Origin: Poindextera sp036494815
GTDB lineage: Bacteria > Pseudomonadota > Alphaproteobacteria > Caulobacterales > Caulobacteraceae
Length of the DNA: 64,000 bases
Assembly (NCBI GenBank): GCA_036494815.1
Contig: DASXNV010000112.1
Span: 39,621-103,620 of the forward strand
Direction: 5' to 3'
Shown piece by piece: positions 1 to 8,748 of this stretch; the stretch's first letter is position 1; the number at the start of each line of letters is the position of its first letter. A program made the position numbers and the translations under genes. The notes under the pieces were generated by a model. The model saw only the letters and a list, made by a program, of their open reading frames with translations, did not search any database and was not told where the DNA came from.

Positions 1-1041
1 GAGGACGTGCAGATCAACAAGCCCGGCCCCCATGAGGTGCTTATCCGCACTGTCGCCGCGGGCGTCTGCCACTCGGACCTGCACTTCTACGAAGGCTCCT
101 ACCCCTATCCCCTGCCCGCCGTGCTCGGCCATGAAAGCGCTGGAGTGGTCGAACAGGTCGGCTCGGAAGTGCGCACCTGCAAGCCGGGCGACCACGTGAT
201 CACCTGCCTGTCGGCCTTCTGCGGCCATTGCGAGCATTGCCTCACCGGCCACATGTCCCTGTGCATCAGCCCCGAAACGAAGCGCGGCAAAAGTGAAGAG
301 CCGCGCCTGGCCCAAGCCCCGGCCGGAATGAACCAGTTCCTCAACCTGTCCTCGTTCGCCGAGCAGATGCTGATCCACGAGCATGCCTGCGTCGCCGTCC
401 GCAAGGACATGCCCCTGGACCGCGCCGCCCTGATCGGCTGTTCGGTGACCACCGGCGTCGGCGCCGTGATCCAGACATCCAATGTGCGCCCCGGCGAGAC
501 CGTGGCCGTAATCGGCTGCGGCGGCGTGGGCCTGGCGGCGATCAACGGCGCGGCCATCGCGGGCGCCGGACGCATCATCGCCGTGGATATGATGGGCTCC
601 AAGCTCAACCTGGCCAAGATGTTCGGGGCCACCGACGTGGTCAATCCGGCCGACGGCGACCCGGTCAAGCAGGTGATGGACCTGACCAACGGCGGCGTGC
701 ACCACAGCTTCGAAGCCATCGGCCTGAAGGCGACCACCGAACAGGCCTTCAAGATGCTGCGCCGCGGCGGCACCTGCAACGTCATCGGCATGATCCCTGT
801 CGGCACCATGATCGAACTGCACGGCGCCGACTTCCTGGGCGAAAAGCGCATCCAGGGCTCGCTGATGGGCTCCAACCGCTTCCCGGTCGACATGCCCCGC
901 CTGGTCGATTTCTACATGAGCGGCAAGCTGAAGCTGGACGACCTGATCGCCCGCCGCATCAAGCTGAGCCAGGTGAACGAAGCCTTTGACGAGCTCAAAA
1001 AGGGCGAACTTGCCCGCTCGGTGATCATGTTCGACGCTTAA
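1..1041 (+). CDS. Zn-dependent alcohol dehydrogenase, 5'-truncated by window edge
   Basis: Medium-chain zinc alcohol dehydrogenase, oxidising an alcohol to an aldehyde with NAD(P). The frame is open from base 1 (reads E-D-V-Q-I-N), so the true start lies outside the window and roughly 20 N-terminal residues are missing. Visible motifs are the catalytic-zinc ligands in GVCHSDLHF and GHESAG, the four-Cys structural zinc lobe (CGHCEHC followed by a fourth Cys eight residues on) and the Rossmann motif GCGGVG. It resembles class III-like dehydrogenases; the substrate cannot be told from sequence. It ends 136 bp before zwf and is probably a separate transcription unit. Confidence 0.9.
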   Translation, partial: EDVQINKPGPHEVLIRTVAAGVCHSDLHFYEGSYPYPLPAVLGHESAGVVEQVGSEVRTCKPGDHVITCLSAFCGHCEHCLTGHMSLCISPETKRGKSEEPRLAQAPAGMNQFLNLSSFAEQMLIHEHACVAVRKDMPLDRAALIGCSVTTGVGAVIQTSNVRPGETVAVIGCGGVGLAAINGAAIAGAGRIIAVDMMGSKLNLAKMFGATDVVNPADGDPVKQVMDLTNGGVHHSFEAIGLKATTEQAFKMLRRGGTCNVIGMIPVGTMIELHGADFLGEKRIQGSLMGSNRFPVDMPRLVDFYMSGKLKLDDLIARRIKLSQVNEAFDELKKGELARSVIMFDA

Positions 1042-1142
1042 AACGTTTGTTTCGGCGGTCCGGTGGGCCGCCGAGGCAAAAACACCTAAATTTGGATAAC
1101 GCTGTCTGTTTCCTCCCGGGGCGACGCAGGGTAAAGGATGCG

Positions 1143-1164
1143 CCGCGCCCGACGGAGGGCGCGG
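1143..1164 (+). promoter_or_regulatory. Perfect 8-bp hairpin in the zwf leader
   Basis: CCGCGCCC, a six-base loop, then GGGCGCGG, ending 13 bases before the zwf ATG. The last base of the 3' arm overlaps the GGAG that is the only Shine-Dalgarno candidate (about 1164-1167). The stem is seen directly; a role in occluding the ribosome site is inference. No U-tract follows, so it does not look like an intrinsic terminator. Confidence 0.45.
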
Positions 1165-1177
1165 GAGCTCCAATTAG

Positions 1178-2623
1178 ATGACCGCCCAGACCATCGTGAT
1201 CGTCGGCGCGACCGGCGATCTGGCCCAGCGCATGCTGTTTCCCTCGCTGTATTTCCTCGACAGCGAAGGCAAGCTTCCGGACGGTTTCAAGATTTTCGGC
1301 GCGGCGCGCGGCGCCCTGACCCACGACGCCTTCGTCGCCGACGTGGAAAAAGCGGTCAAGGCGCGAACCGGCAAGTATTTCACCGACGAGGCCTGGGCCA
1401 AATTCCAGGCGCGGCTGGACTATCACGCCCTCGATGCGGAAAAGACCGACACGTTCAAGGCCCTGGCGGGGGTGCTGAAGGACGCCGGCGAGGTCATCTT
1501 TTACCTTTCGACCTCGCCCAGCCTCTACGACGCCATCAGCACCCATCTGCGTGAGGCCGGACTGGTCAGGCCGGGTTGCCGGGTGATCGTGGAAAAGCCG
1601 ATCGGCCGCGACCTGGCCTCAAGCCAGGTGATCAACGACAGCCTCGGCCGCACCTTCGCCGAGCGGGAGATCTTCCGCATCGATCACTATCTGGGCAAGG
1701 AGACGGTTCAGAATCTCCTGGCCCTGCGCTTCGCCAACGCTCTGTTCGAGCCCCTTTGGAACAAGGTGTCCATCGAGCACGTGCAGATCACCGTCGGCGA
1801 GACGGTGGGGGTCGAAGGCCGCTGGGGCTATTACAACGACTATGGCGCCCTGCGCGACATGGTGCAGAACCACGTCCTGCAGCTGTTGTGTCTGGTGGCC
1901 ATGGAGCCGCCGGCCAATCTCGACCCGGACTCGGTGCGCAACGAGAAGGTCAAGGTGCTGCGGTCCCTGCGCCCCATCACCAGCCAGGACGACGTCCGCC
2001 ACCGTACGGTCCGCGGCCAGTACCGCGCCGGCGTAGCCGACGGTAAGACCGTGCCGGGTTATAACGAGGAAGCCGGCGGCGGCGTCAGCGACACCGAGAC
2101 CTTCGTGGCCATCCAGGCCAATATCGACAACTGGCGCTGGGCCGGCGTGCCCTTCTATCTGCGCACCGGCAAGCGCTTGCCCAGCAAGGCGTCGCAGATC
2201 GTCATCCAGTTTCGCGACGTGCCCCATTCGATCTTTTCCGGCGACAGCCTGACCGCCAATCGCCTGACCATCCGCCTGCAGCCCGAGGAAGAGATCTCGC
2301 TGTCGCTGATGAACGAGACCCCCAGCCTGGAAGGCGTCCAGCTGCGCTCGGTCGCCCTGAACCTCAGCCTGTCGGATGCGTTCAAGAACGAAGCGCCCCG
2401 CCGGCGCATCGCCTACGAACGCCTGCTGCTGGAGGCGATCCGCGACAACCAGACCCTGTTCGTGCGCCGCGACGAGGTCGAGGCCGCCTGGAGCTGGATC
2501 GACGGCATCGTGGATGGCTGGAAGCGTTTCGACGTCAAGCCCGAGACCTATGTGTCGGGCACCTGGGGTCCGGCGGGCGCCTACGCCATGACCGGGCGCA
2601 ACGGCCAGAGCTGGTACGAGTGA
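1178..2623 (+). CDS. zwf: Glucose-6-phosphate 1-dehydrogenase
   Basis: Oxidises glucose-6-phosphate to 6-phosphoglucono-lactone with NADP, the first step of the Entner-Doudoroff and oxidative pentose-phosphate routes. At 481 residues it has the usual family length. The N-terminal dinucleotide motif GATGDLAQR is at residues 10-18, EKPIG at 139-143, and the active-site signature RIDHYLGKE at 167-175 with its catalytic His and Lys. pgl follows after 13 bp and eda overlaps pgl, so the three genes form an operon. The start is the ATG behind the leader hairpin. Confidence 0.97.
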   Translation: MTAQTIVIVGATGDLAQRMLFPSLYFLDSEGKLPDGFKIFGAARGALTHDAFVADVEKAVKARTGKYFTDEAWAKFQARLDYHALDAEKTDTFKALAGVLKDAGEVIFYLSTSPSLYDAISTHLREAGLVRPGCRVIVEKPIGRDLASSQVINDSLGRTFAEREIFRIDHYLGKETVQNLLALRFANALFEPLWNKVSIEHVQITVGETVGVEGRWGYYNDYGALRDMVQNHVLQLLCLVAMEPPANLDPDSVRNEKVKVLRSLRPITSQDDVRHRTVRGQYRAGVADGKTVPGYNEEAGGGVSDTETFVAIQANIDNWRWAGVPFYLRTGKRLPSKASQIVIQFRDVPHSIFSGDSLTANRLTIRLQPEEEISLSLMNETPSLEGVQLRSVALNLSLSDAFKNEAPRRRIAYERLLLEAIRDNQTLFVRRDEVEAAWSWIDGIVDGWKRFDVKPETYVSGTWGPAGAYAMTGRNGQSWYE

Positions 2624-2636
2624 GTTTAGCAGCCTG

Positions 2637-3338
2637 ATGGCGCAAGAGCAGATCTTCGAGATCCGCGAGGATCGCACCAACGCCCTGGCCATCGAGATCG
2701 GCGCGCGCCTGACCGCGGCGGTTACGGCCCGCGGCGCCGCCAGCCTGATCGCCACCGGCGGCTCGACGCCTGCTCCCCTCTACGACACCCTGGCCCAGAC
2801 CCCCGCCCCCTGGGACAAGACCAGCATCACCTTGACCGATGAGCGTTGGGTCGATGCCAATGACGAGGCCAGCAACGAGCGCCTGGTTCGCGAACGGCTG
2901 CTGGTCGACCATGCCGCCGGCGCCTGGTTCGTCGGGCTGAAGACCGACGCCAACACGCCCGCCGAGGCGGCGCCAGGGGTGCGGCAGGCCCTGGAAGCCC
3001 TGCCCCATCCATTCGATGTGGTGATCCTCGGCATGGGCGGCGATGGGCATTTCGCCTCACTGTTTCCGCACGCCCCTGAACTGGCGGCGGGACTCGACCC
3101 TCAGGCGAGCGAATGGGTCATCCCCGTGCGCCGCGAGGGCGCCGCCGGCGCCGCCGAACGTCTGTCCTTGACCGCGAGCGCCATCTTGAACGCCCGCTGG
3201 ATCGCCGTCCTGATCGACGGGCAGGACAAGCTCGAGGTCTGTCGCCGCGCCGTCGCCGGAGACGATGCCCGCGAACTGCCGATACGGGCCATCCTCAACC
3301 AACACTCCGTACCCGTAGAGATCTGGTGGGCGCCATGA
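2637..3338 (+). CDS. pgl: 6-phosphogluconolactonase
   Basis: Hydrolyses 6-phosphoglucono-lactone to 6-phosphogluconate, the step after Zwf. The 233-residue protein shows the sugar-isomerase-like motifs TGGSTP (phosphate binding), LTDERWV and LGMGGDGHFASLFP, typical of the DevB/SOL type. The stop overlaps the start of eda (ATGA at 3335-3338), which indicates translational coupling. Confidence 0.95.
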   Translation: MAQEQIFEIREDRTNALAIEIGARLTAAVTARGAASLIATGGSTPAPLYDTLAQTPAPWDKTSITLTDERWVDANDEASNERLVRERLLVDHAAGAWFVGLKTDANTPAEAAPGVRQALEALPHPFDVVILGMGGDGHFASLFPHAPELAAGLDPQASEWVIPVRREGAAGAAERLSLTASAILNARWIAVLIDGQDKLEVCRRAVAGDDARELPIRAILNQHSVPVEIWWAP

Positions 3339-3979
3339 CGCAAGCTTCTTCGACCTTGACCACCGCGCAGGTCATGGGCCTGGCCCCAGTGATCCCGGTT
3401 CTGGTCATCGATCGGCTGGAGGACGCCGTGCCCCTGGCCGCGGCCCTGACCGCCGGCGGCCTTTTCGCGATCGAGGTCACTCTGCGAACCCCGGCCGCGC
3501 TGGAGGCCATCAAGGCTATCGCCGCCGAAGTCCCCGACGCGGTCGTGGGCGCGGGCACTGTGCTCAACGCCCGCCAGTTCACACAGGCTGCCGAAGCCGG
3601 CGCTCGTTTCGTGGTCAGCCCCGGCCTGACCGATGGCGTCATCGGCGCCGCGGCCGACAGCGGCCTCCCTCTCCTGGCCGGCACAGCCAACGCCTCGGAT
3701 CTGATGCGCGGTCTGGAAGCCGGCCTGACCCATTTCAAGTTCTTCCCCGCCGAGACGTCCGGCGGCGCCGCGGCGATCAAGGCCCTGGGAGGGCCCTTCG
3801 TGGACGTGAAGTTCTGCCCGACCGGCGGCATCAGCCTGAAAACGGCGCCGGACTACCTGTCCCTGTCCAACGTCCTGTGCGTGGGCGGCGGCTGGGTTGC
3901 TCCGGGCGATGCGGTCAAGGCCGGCGATTGGGCGCGCATCACGGGTCTGGCGCGGGAGGCCGCGGCGCTGAAGCGCTGA
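3335..3979 (+). CDS. eda: 2-dehydro-3-deoxy-phosphogluconate (KDPG) aldolase
   Basis: Cleaves KDPG to pyruvate and glyceraldehyde-3-phosphate, the last Entner-Doudoroff step. It has 214 residues from the ATG overlapping the pgl stop; longer in-frame starts lie inside pgl. The catalytic Glu is at about residue 47 (EVTLRT) and the Schiff-base Lys at about 135 in HFKFFPAE. The phosphate-binding CPTGGIS is present. The intermediate gene edd (6-phosphogluconate dehydratase) is absent from this operon and must be encoded elsewhere if the pathway is complete. Confidence 0.95.
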   Translation: MTQASSTLTTAQVMGLAPVIPVLVIDRLEDAVPLAAALTAGGLFAIEVTLRTPAALEAIKAIAAEVPDAVVGAGTVLNARQFTQAAEAGARFVVSPGLTDGVIGAAADSGLPLLAGTANASDLMRGLEAGLTHFKFFPAETSGGAAAIKALGGPFVDVKFCPTGGISLKTAPDYLSLSNVLCVGGGWVAPGDAVKAGDWARITGLAREAAALKR

Positions 3980-4100
3980 CGCCTCGGCAAGCGACGGCGC
4001 CGTTGTTTCAGCCCGACATTCCGATTTGGCATGAGCGAATAGGTTGCCTAGCAGCTCCCGATTAGCCTAGGAGCCGGGCATCCGCGAACGGGAGTTGGGC

Positions 4101-4997
4101 ATGAACGAAGCGCGCGTCATCGACGGTCAGGCCTTTGCGGCGAGCTTGAGGAGCCGGATCGCGGAGGAAGTCGCCGCCCTGAAGCGCGACCACGACCTCA
4201 AGCCCGGCCTGGCCGTGGTGCTGGTGGGCGAGGATCCCGCCAGTCAGGTCTATGTGCGCAGCAAAGGCGAGCAGACCCTGGAAGCGGGCATGCATTCGTT
4301 GACGGTGCGCCTGCCGGCTGAAACCAGCCAGGAGGCCCTACTGAAGGTGGTCGCCGAGCTCAACGCCGACCCGGCCATCCATGGGCTTCTGGTGCAGTTC
4401 CCGGTGCCGGACCACATCGATCCGTTGGCGATCCAGGCGGCCATCGATCCGGCCAAGGACGTGGACGGGCTCAACCCAGTCACCATCGGGTTGTTGGCCT
4501 CAGGCCAGCCGGCCCTGGCGCCGGCGACGCCGGTCGGCTGCATGTTGTTGCTTGAAGACGCCTTGGGGGATCTGCGGGGTCGCCATGCGGTGGTGATCGG
4601 GCGCTCGAACCTCGTGGGCAAACCCATCGCCCAGCTGTTGCTGCGCGCGGACTGCACTGTCACCATCGCTCACTCGCGCACCCGCGACCTGCCCTCTGTC
4701 GCGCGCCTGGGCGACATCCTGGTCGCCGCGGTCGGCCGGCCCGAAATGGTGCGTGGCGATTGGATCAAGCCCGGCGCGGCGGTGATCGATGTGGGCATCA
4801 ACCGCGTCCTCTCGCGCAAGCCCAAGGGCGCGGCGGAGGGTAAGACCATCCTGGTGGGTGACGTGCATTTCGAAGAAGCCAAGGCCGTCGCCGGCTGCAT
4901 TACGCCGGTCCCGCGCGGCGTCGGCCCCATGACCGTCGCCTGCCTGCTCAAAAACACCCTGACCGCCGCCAAGCGGCAAGCCGGCCTGCCCGATTGA
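4101..4997 (+). CDS. folD: Bifunctional methylene-THF dehydrogenase / methenyl-THF cyclohydrolase
   Basis: Interconverts 5,10-methylene-, 5,10-methenyl- and 10-formyl-tetrahydrofolate, using NADP. The 298-residue protein has the catalytic Tyr51-x3-Lys55 pair (VYVRSKGEQ), GLLVQFPVP, the cofactor loop GRSNLVGKP and the C-terminal PRGVGPMT signature. The ATG at 4101 is preferred over a TTG at 4095 because GGGAG lies six bases before it. It stands alone on the plus strand, ending 59 bp before the convergent lipoprotein gene. Confidence 0.97.
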   Translation: MNEARVIDGQAFAASLRSRIAEEVAALKRDHDLKPGLAVVLVGEDPASQVYVRSKGEQTLEAGMHSLTVRLPAETSQEALLKVVAELNADPAIHGLLVQFPVPDHIDPLAIQAAIDPAKDVDGLNPVTIGLLASGQPALAPATPVGCMLLLEDALGDLRGRHAVVIGRSNLVGKPIAQLLLRADCTVTIAHSRTRDLPSVARLGDILVAAVGRPEMVRGDWIKPGAAVIDVGINRVLSRKPKGAAEGKTILVGDVHFEEAKAVAGCITPVPRGVGPMTVACLLKNTLTAAKRQAGLPD

Positions 4998-5056
4998 TCG
5001 AGTTCAATCGGCCGCTGGAAACGCTACGCGAAGGGGTGAAGGACACCCAGGCGATC

Positions 5057-5710
5057 CTACGGGACGCTGGGCTGCTTTGACGCCTCAGCGTTGGTCCAGG
5101 TGACGATCTGGCTCAGCACATCGGTCACCGCAGCGTCATAGCCAGGCACGATGGCGCTGACACGGTTGTCATCGACCTTCTTGCGGCTCTCGAACATCCG
5201 CACGGCTAGAGCCTTGCGATCCGCAATGTGTGTCAGGTTGGCGCGCACCCGGATCACCACGGTCGGCGCCCCGCCAGGTGCATCGGCGTAGCGGGTCTCG
5301 AAGGCCTCCACGTCCAGCCGCAGGCTGACCGGCGCGCTGACCAGTTCTCCTCGGCGCCCCAAACGCGCCGAACCGCTAGACTGATCGAAGGCGTGGGATT
5401 CGGCTTCGTCGAACAGCACGGAGGCCGGTGCGATCCAACGAGCCTCGGCCACATAAGCCGCCTGATCACCGGTCATGGTCAGGATCCGGTCGCCGTCGGC
5501 CCCGCGATTGAAGTTTGTCGGCGCGCGGTAGACGGAGAAAGGCGCCGCAGCGCCAGCCGCTTGTGGCGCCTCGCTGGCCGCCACGTCGAATCGATAGAGC
5601 TGGGCCGGCTTGGTCGTGGGGAACAAGGTGACACACCCCGCGAGCGCCACGCTGAGGGTTAGGCTGCCGGTCAGCGCCAAGAGGCGGCGGAACGATCGTG
5701 GATGGATCAC
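5057..5710 (-). CDS. ABC-type transport auxiliary lipoprotein (Mla/Pqi operon)
   Basis: The 217-residue envelope lipoprotein has a basic N-terminus, a hydrophobic stretch and the lipobox LAGC with Cys26 as the lipidated residue. Its position as last gene of an mlaE-mlaF-mlaD operon, overlapping mlaD by 4 bp, and its overall pattern fit the auxiliary lipoprotein family related to PqiC. Such proteins are thought to link the inner-membrane MCE transporter to the outer membrane. Assignment rests on context and the lipobox more than on a catalytic motif. Confidence 0.8.
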   Translation of the reverse strand: MIHPRSFRRLLALTGSLTLSVALAGCVTLFPTTKPAQLYRFDVAASEAPQAAGAAAPFSVYRAPTNFNRGADGDRILTMTGDQAAYVAEARWIAPASVLFDEAESHAFDQSSGSARLGRRGELVSAPVSLRLDVEAFETRYADAPGGAPTVVIRVRANLTHIADRKALAVRMFESRKKVDDNRVSAIVPGYDAAVTDVLSQIVTWTNAEASKQPSVP

Positions 5711-6645
5711 GGCTTCACCTGCACTTCTTTGGCGGGGGACTTGGAGACCAGCGCCTGGGGATTCTGTTCGATCTCGTTGACCAGGCGGTTCAGCGATTCG
5801 GCGGTCTGCTGCAGCGAGGCCGCCGCCTGGGTCAGCTGCGGCAGGCCGGTGGTGGCGAAATCACCGGTGGGGCCCTGCAGCTTGGTGATCATCTGATGGG
5901 CCTGGATCGAGGTCGCCTTGATCTCGTCGGCGGCGTCGGCGACATCGTGCAGGGCGCGCTTGCCGTCGCCGCCGAGCATCTGCTGGCCGGAATCGGCGAC
6001 CTGCTTCAGGCTCTGAGCGGCCTGGTCGATGCTCTTGACCGCATTGTCGGCGTCTTCGATCACCGCCTTGCGCTGGCGCAGTTCGTCGGTGACCGCCTGC
6101 ACATTATGCATGCTGGCGGTCAGGCTCTTGATATTGTCGTCGGACAGAATGCGGTTGATCCGGTTTAGGGCGTCGACCGTCGCCGCCAGAACGGTGCCGC
6201 TGCCTTGCAAGAGATCGGACAGGGCGCTGGATTTGCTGGCGATCACCGGCTTGGTCCCCTTGGGCACGGTGGTCTTGAGCAGAGGCTTGCTGGCTGTGCC
6301 CGCGGTGATCTGGATGTAGTTGACCCCGGTGATGCCCTGGGGTTCCAAAGTGGCGTAGCTATCGGTGCGGATCGGCACGTCCGAGGTCACCCGCACGGTC
6401 GCCACCACATTGGCGGGATTGACCTTGTCGAGGGCGATCTTGCTCACCTCACCGACCTTGATGCCGTTGAAATGCACCTCGCCGCCCTCGGAAATGCCCC
6501 GCACCGGCCCGACGAAGTTGATGTCGTAAAGATCGTATTCCTTGGTGAACTGAAAGCGGGCCAGCCAGAAGGCGAACACCACCATCCCCAGGAACAGCAG
6601 GATGGACGCTATGCCCACCAGGGCGTAGTTGGCGTTTCGTTCCAT
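5707..6645 (-). CDS. mlaD: MlaD-family MCE-domain substrate-binding protein
   Basis: Periplasmic, membrane-anchored MCE protein of a phospholipid ABC transporter. Residues about 8-30 form one transmembrane helix (LVGIASILLFLGMVVF). The MCE domain follows (VGPVRGISEGGEVHFNGIKVG and GITGVNYIQI). The rest is a long helical region with many heptad-like repeats, expected to form the hydrophobic channel. It is translationally coupled to mlaF (TGATG overlap) and to the lipoprotein gene. At 312 residues it is longer than E. coli MlaD, as is usual for alphaproteobacteria. Confidence 0.92.
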   Translation of the reverse strand: MERNANYALVGIASILLFLGMVVFAFWLARFQFTKEYDLYDINFVGPVRGISEGGEVHFNGIKVGEVSKIALDKVNPANVVATVRVTSDVPIRTDSYATLEPQGITGVNYIQITAGTASKPLLKTTVPKGTKPVIASKSSALSDLLQGSGTVLAATVDALNRINRILSDDNIKSLTASMHNVQAVTDELRQRKAVIEDADNAVKSIDQAAQSLKQVADSGQQMLGGDGKRALHDVADAADEIKATSIQAHQMITKLQGPTGDFATTGLPQLTQAAASLQQTAESLNRLVNEIEQNPQALVSKSPAKEVQVKP

Positions 6646-7457
6646 CAGGGCGCTCCTCGCGCAGTCTGGGCGCTCGACGCGGCGCGTCCGCGCGGACCCA
6701 GGAAATATTGCTTGATCCAGGGATGGTCCGACTTTTCCAGTTCGGCGATCGTGCCCACGGCCACCACCTTCTTGTCAGCGATCACCGCGACCCGGTCACA
6801 GATGGCGTGCAGGGTGTCGAGATCGTGCGTGATCATGAACACAGTCAGGTTCAAGGCGTCCGACAACTCGCCGATCAGGGTGTCGAAAGCCGCGGCCGAG
6901 ATCGGGTCCAGACCCGAGGTGGGCTCGTCGAGAAACAGCAGATTGGGGTCGAGCGCCAAGGCCCGGGCCAGCGCCGCGCGTTTGATCATGCCCCCGGACA
7001 GTTCGGCGGGCTTCAGATCTCCAGCCTCGGGCGGCAGGCCAGCCAGGGCGATCTTCATGTCCGACAGCTCGGCGATCAGATCGTGGGCCAGTTCAGTGTG
7101 CTCGATCAGCGGCGCGGAGACGTTCTCGCGAACGGTCAGGTTGGAGAACAAGGCGCCGGCCTGAAACAGCACGCCCCAGTTCTTCTCGATTATGCCCCAA
7201 TCGGCGTCGCTCGCCTGTTCGAGATCATAGCCGAAGATCTTGACCGAGCCGCCGTCCGGCTCCTTCAACCCGATCAGGGTGTTGAGCAGTACCGATTTGC
7301 CGGCCCCGGAACCACCCACGACACCCAAGACTTCGCCCCGACGCACCACCAGGTCCAGACCCTGGTGGATGACGTGGTCACCAAAGCGCGACACCAAGCC
7401 TTCGACGACAATCGGCTCAGCGGCGTCCTGGTCTGCTGTTGGCGGGGAATCGCTCAT
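6645..7457 (-). CDS. mlaF: ABC transporter ATP-binding protein, MlaF type
   Basis: ATPase of the lipid transporter. The 270-residue protein has Walker A GGSGAGKS, ABC signature LSGGM (in PAELSGGMIKRAAL), Walker B LLFLDEPTSGLDP and the switch His in MITHDLDTL. The signature LSGGM rather than LSGGQ is typical of MlaF-like subunits. The start overlaps the mlaE stop by 4 bp. The C-terminal tail after WIKQYF matches the extension that docks on the neighbouring subunit in MlaF. Confidence 0.95.
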   Translation of the reverse strand: MSDSPPTADQDAAEPIVVEGLVSRFGDHVIHQGLDLVVRRGEVLGVVGGSGAGKSVLLNTLIGLKEPDGGSVKIFGYDLEQASDADWGIIEKNWGVLFQAGALFSNLTVRENVSAPLIEHTELAHDLIAELSDMKIALAGLPPEAGDLKPAELSGGMIKRAALARALALDPNLLFLDEPTSGLDPISAAAFDTLIGELSDALNLTVFMITHDLDTLHAICDRVAVIADKKVVAVGTIAELEKSDHPWIKQYFLGPRGRAASSAQTARGAP

Positions 7458-8569
7458 ACGTTGAGTTTCATGTAGACAAGGGCGAAGACCGCGTCGATCA
7501 GGATGATCGAAAAGATGGCGTGCACCACCGCGGTGGTCACCCGCTTGCCCAGGGATTCAACGTCCCCGCCCACCTCCATGCCTTGACGGCAACCGATTCC
7601 GGCGATGGCGATGGCCATCACCGGCGCCTTGGACATGCCGATCCAGAAATGGGTGGCGCCGACATTTTCGACGATCCGCTGCAGGAAAAAGCCGGGACTA
7701 AGGTCAAGCACGGACCAACTGACCACGAGCCCCCCCGCCAGACCAGCCAAGGTGGCCACGAAGGTGAGCAGCGGAATGGTCAGCAGCATGGCGATGAAGC
7801 GGGGCAACACCAGGGCTTCGAATGGGTCCACGCCCATGGTGTTCATGGCGTCGATCTCCTGGTTCATCTTCATCGCCCCGATCTCGGCCGCGAAGCTGGA
7901 CGCTGAACGACCGGCGAGCAGGACGGCGGTGATGACGATATTGAACTCGCGCATCACGGCGATGCCGATCAGCTCCACCGCAAAGACCTGGGCGCCGAAC
8001 TGGGCCAGTTCGTCCGCACCCAGAAACCCGACCACAGCGCCGATGAAGAAGGTGGTGACGGCGACGATCGGAATTGCGTCCAACCCGGTGCGCTCGGCCA
8101 GACTGAAACAGGCCGCCCAGCGAACCCGGCGGGGATTGAGAATCAGCCGGCCGACCGCCACCAACAGATGACCGAAGAAGACCATGGTTTCGTAGAAGTG
8201 TTTGGCCACATCCACCAGGCCACGACCCAACCGCTCGACCAGGGCGTAGAGCGACCAGGGCCGGCGCTGGCCCACGGGCGCCGCCTTGACCGCGTGGGAC
8301 ACCAGTTCGAACAGGCGCCCGACCGCAGGCGAGGTCTGCAAGCCGTCCTTGGCGATCCGCCCCTGCCCCGCGCGTAGGATGGCGAAGGCCCCCGCCGTGT
8401 CGCAACGGTTCATCTGCGTCAGGTCAAAGCGGATCTCACGCTCTTCCTTCAGGGCCGACTTCAGGCGCGACGCCGCCTGATTGAGATTGATGGCGGTCCA
8501 GTCGCCGGTCAACGTGACCCACTGCGCGCCGTCATGGGTGCGCAGGTCGAATTCGGCGGGTCGATCCAT
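7454..8569 (-). CDS. mlaE: MlaE-family ABC permease with N-terminal STAS domain
   Basis: Inner-membrane permease of the lipid transporter. In 371 residues, a STAS-like domain (about 1-100, with FDLTQMNRCDTAGAF) is fused ahead of the MlaE permease (about 110-371, five to six hydrophobic segments, AAEIGAMKMNQEIDAM). The first ATG at 8569 is chosen, with GGAG 12 bases upstream; a longer GTG-initiated form is possible. It is first gene of the mlaE-mlaF-mlaD-lipoprotein operon. No mlaC or separate mlaB is present; the fused STAS domain probably takes the MlaB role. Confidence 0.93.
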   Translation of the reverse strand: MDRPAEFDLRTHDGAQWVTLTGDWTAINLNQAASRLKSALKEEREIRFDLTQMNRCDTAGAFAILRAGQGRIAKDGLQTSPAVGRLFELVSHAVKAAPVGQRRPWSLYALVERLGRGLVDVAKHFYETMVFFGHLLVAVGRLILNPRRVRWAACFSLAERTGLDAIPIVAVTTFFIGAVVGFLGADELAQFGAQVFAVELIGIAVMREFNIVITAVLLAGRSASSFAAEIGAMKMNQEIDAMNTMGVDPFEALVLPRFIAMLLTIPLLTFVATLAGLAGGLVVSWSVLDLSPGFFLQRIVENVGATHFWIGMSKAPVMAIAIAGIGCRQGMEVGGDVESLGKRVTTAVVHAIFSIILIDAVFALVYMKLNV

Positions 8570-8748
8570 GGAAAACCGTCTACTCCGCTCACGTCCGTCC
8601 GCCGCCAGCGGCCCTTGAGTAACCTGTAGCCTGACCACCGGTTCCGCATTGGCGCGCTGGCGAGCTTAACCACATTTTGCGCGGCGGACTTAAGCACAAT
8701 CTGCCTGCGCCGCCTTATGACCGCAGCATGGCGGCTGAGCCTGGGCCT

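Noticed and set aside
1053..1074. GC hairpin downstream of the alcohol dehydrogenase gene
   Set aside because: Stem CGGCGGTCC/GGGCCGCCG is followed by A-rich rather than T-rich sequence on the plus strand, so it is a weak terminator candidate only.
4994..5007. FNR-like sequence TTGATCGAGTTCAA
   Set aside because: One mismatch in the second half-site and located at the end of folD with no gene to control.
4994..5080. 28-codon TTG-initiated frame overlapping the folD stop and running into the convergent lipoprotein gene
   Set aside because: Reads like protein and overlaps folD as coupled genes do, but it is too short, has no match I recognise and overlaps a real gene's end.
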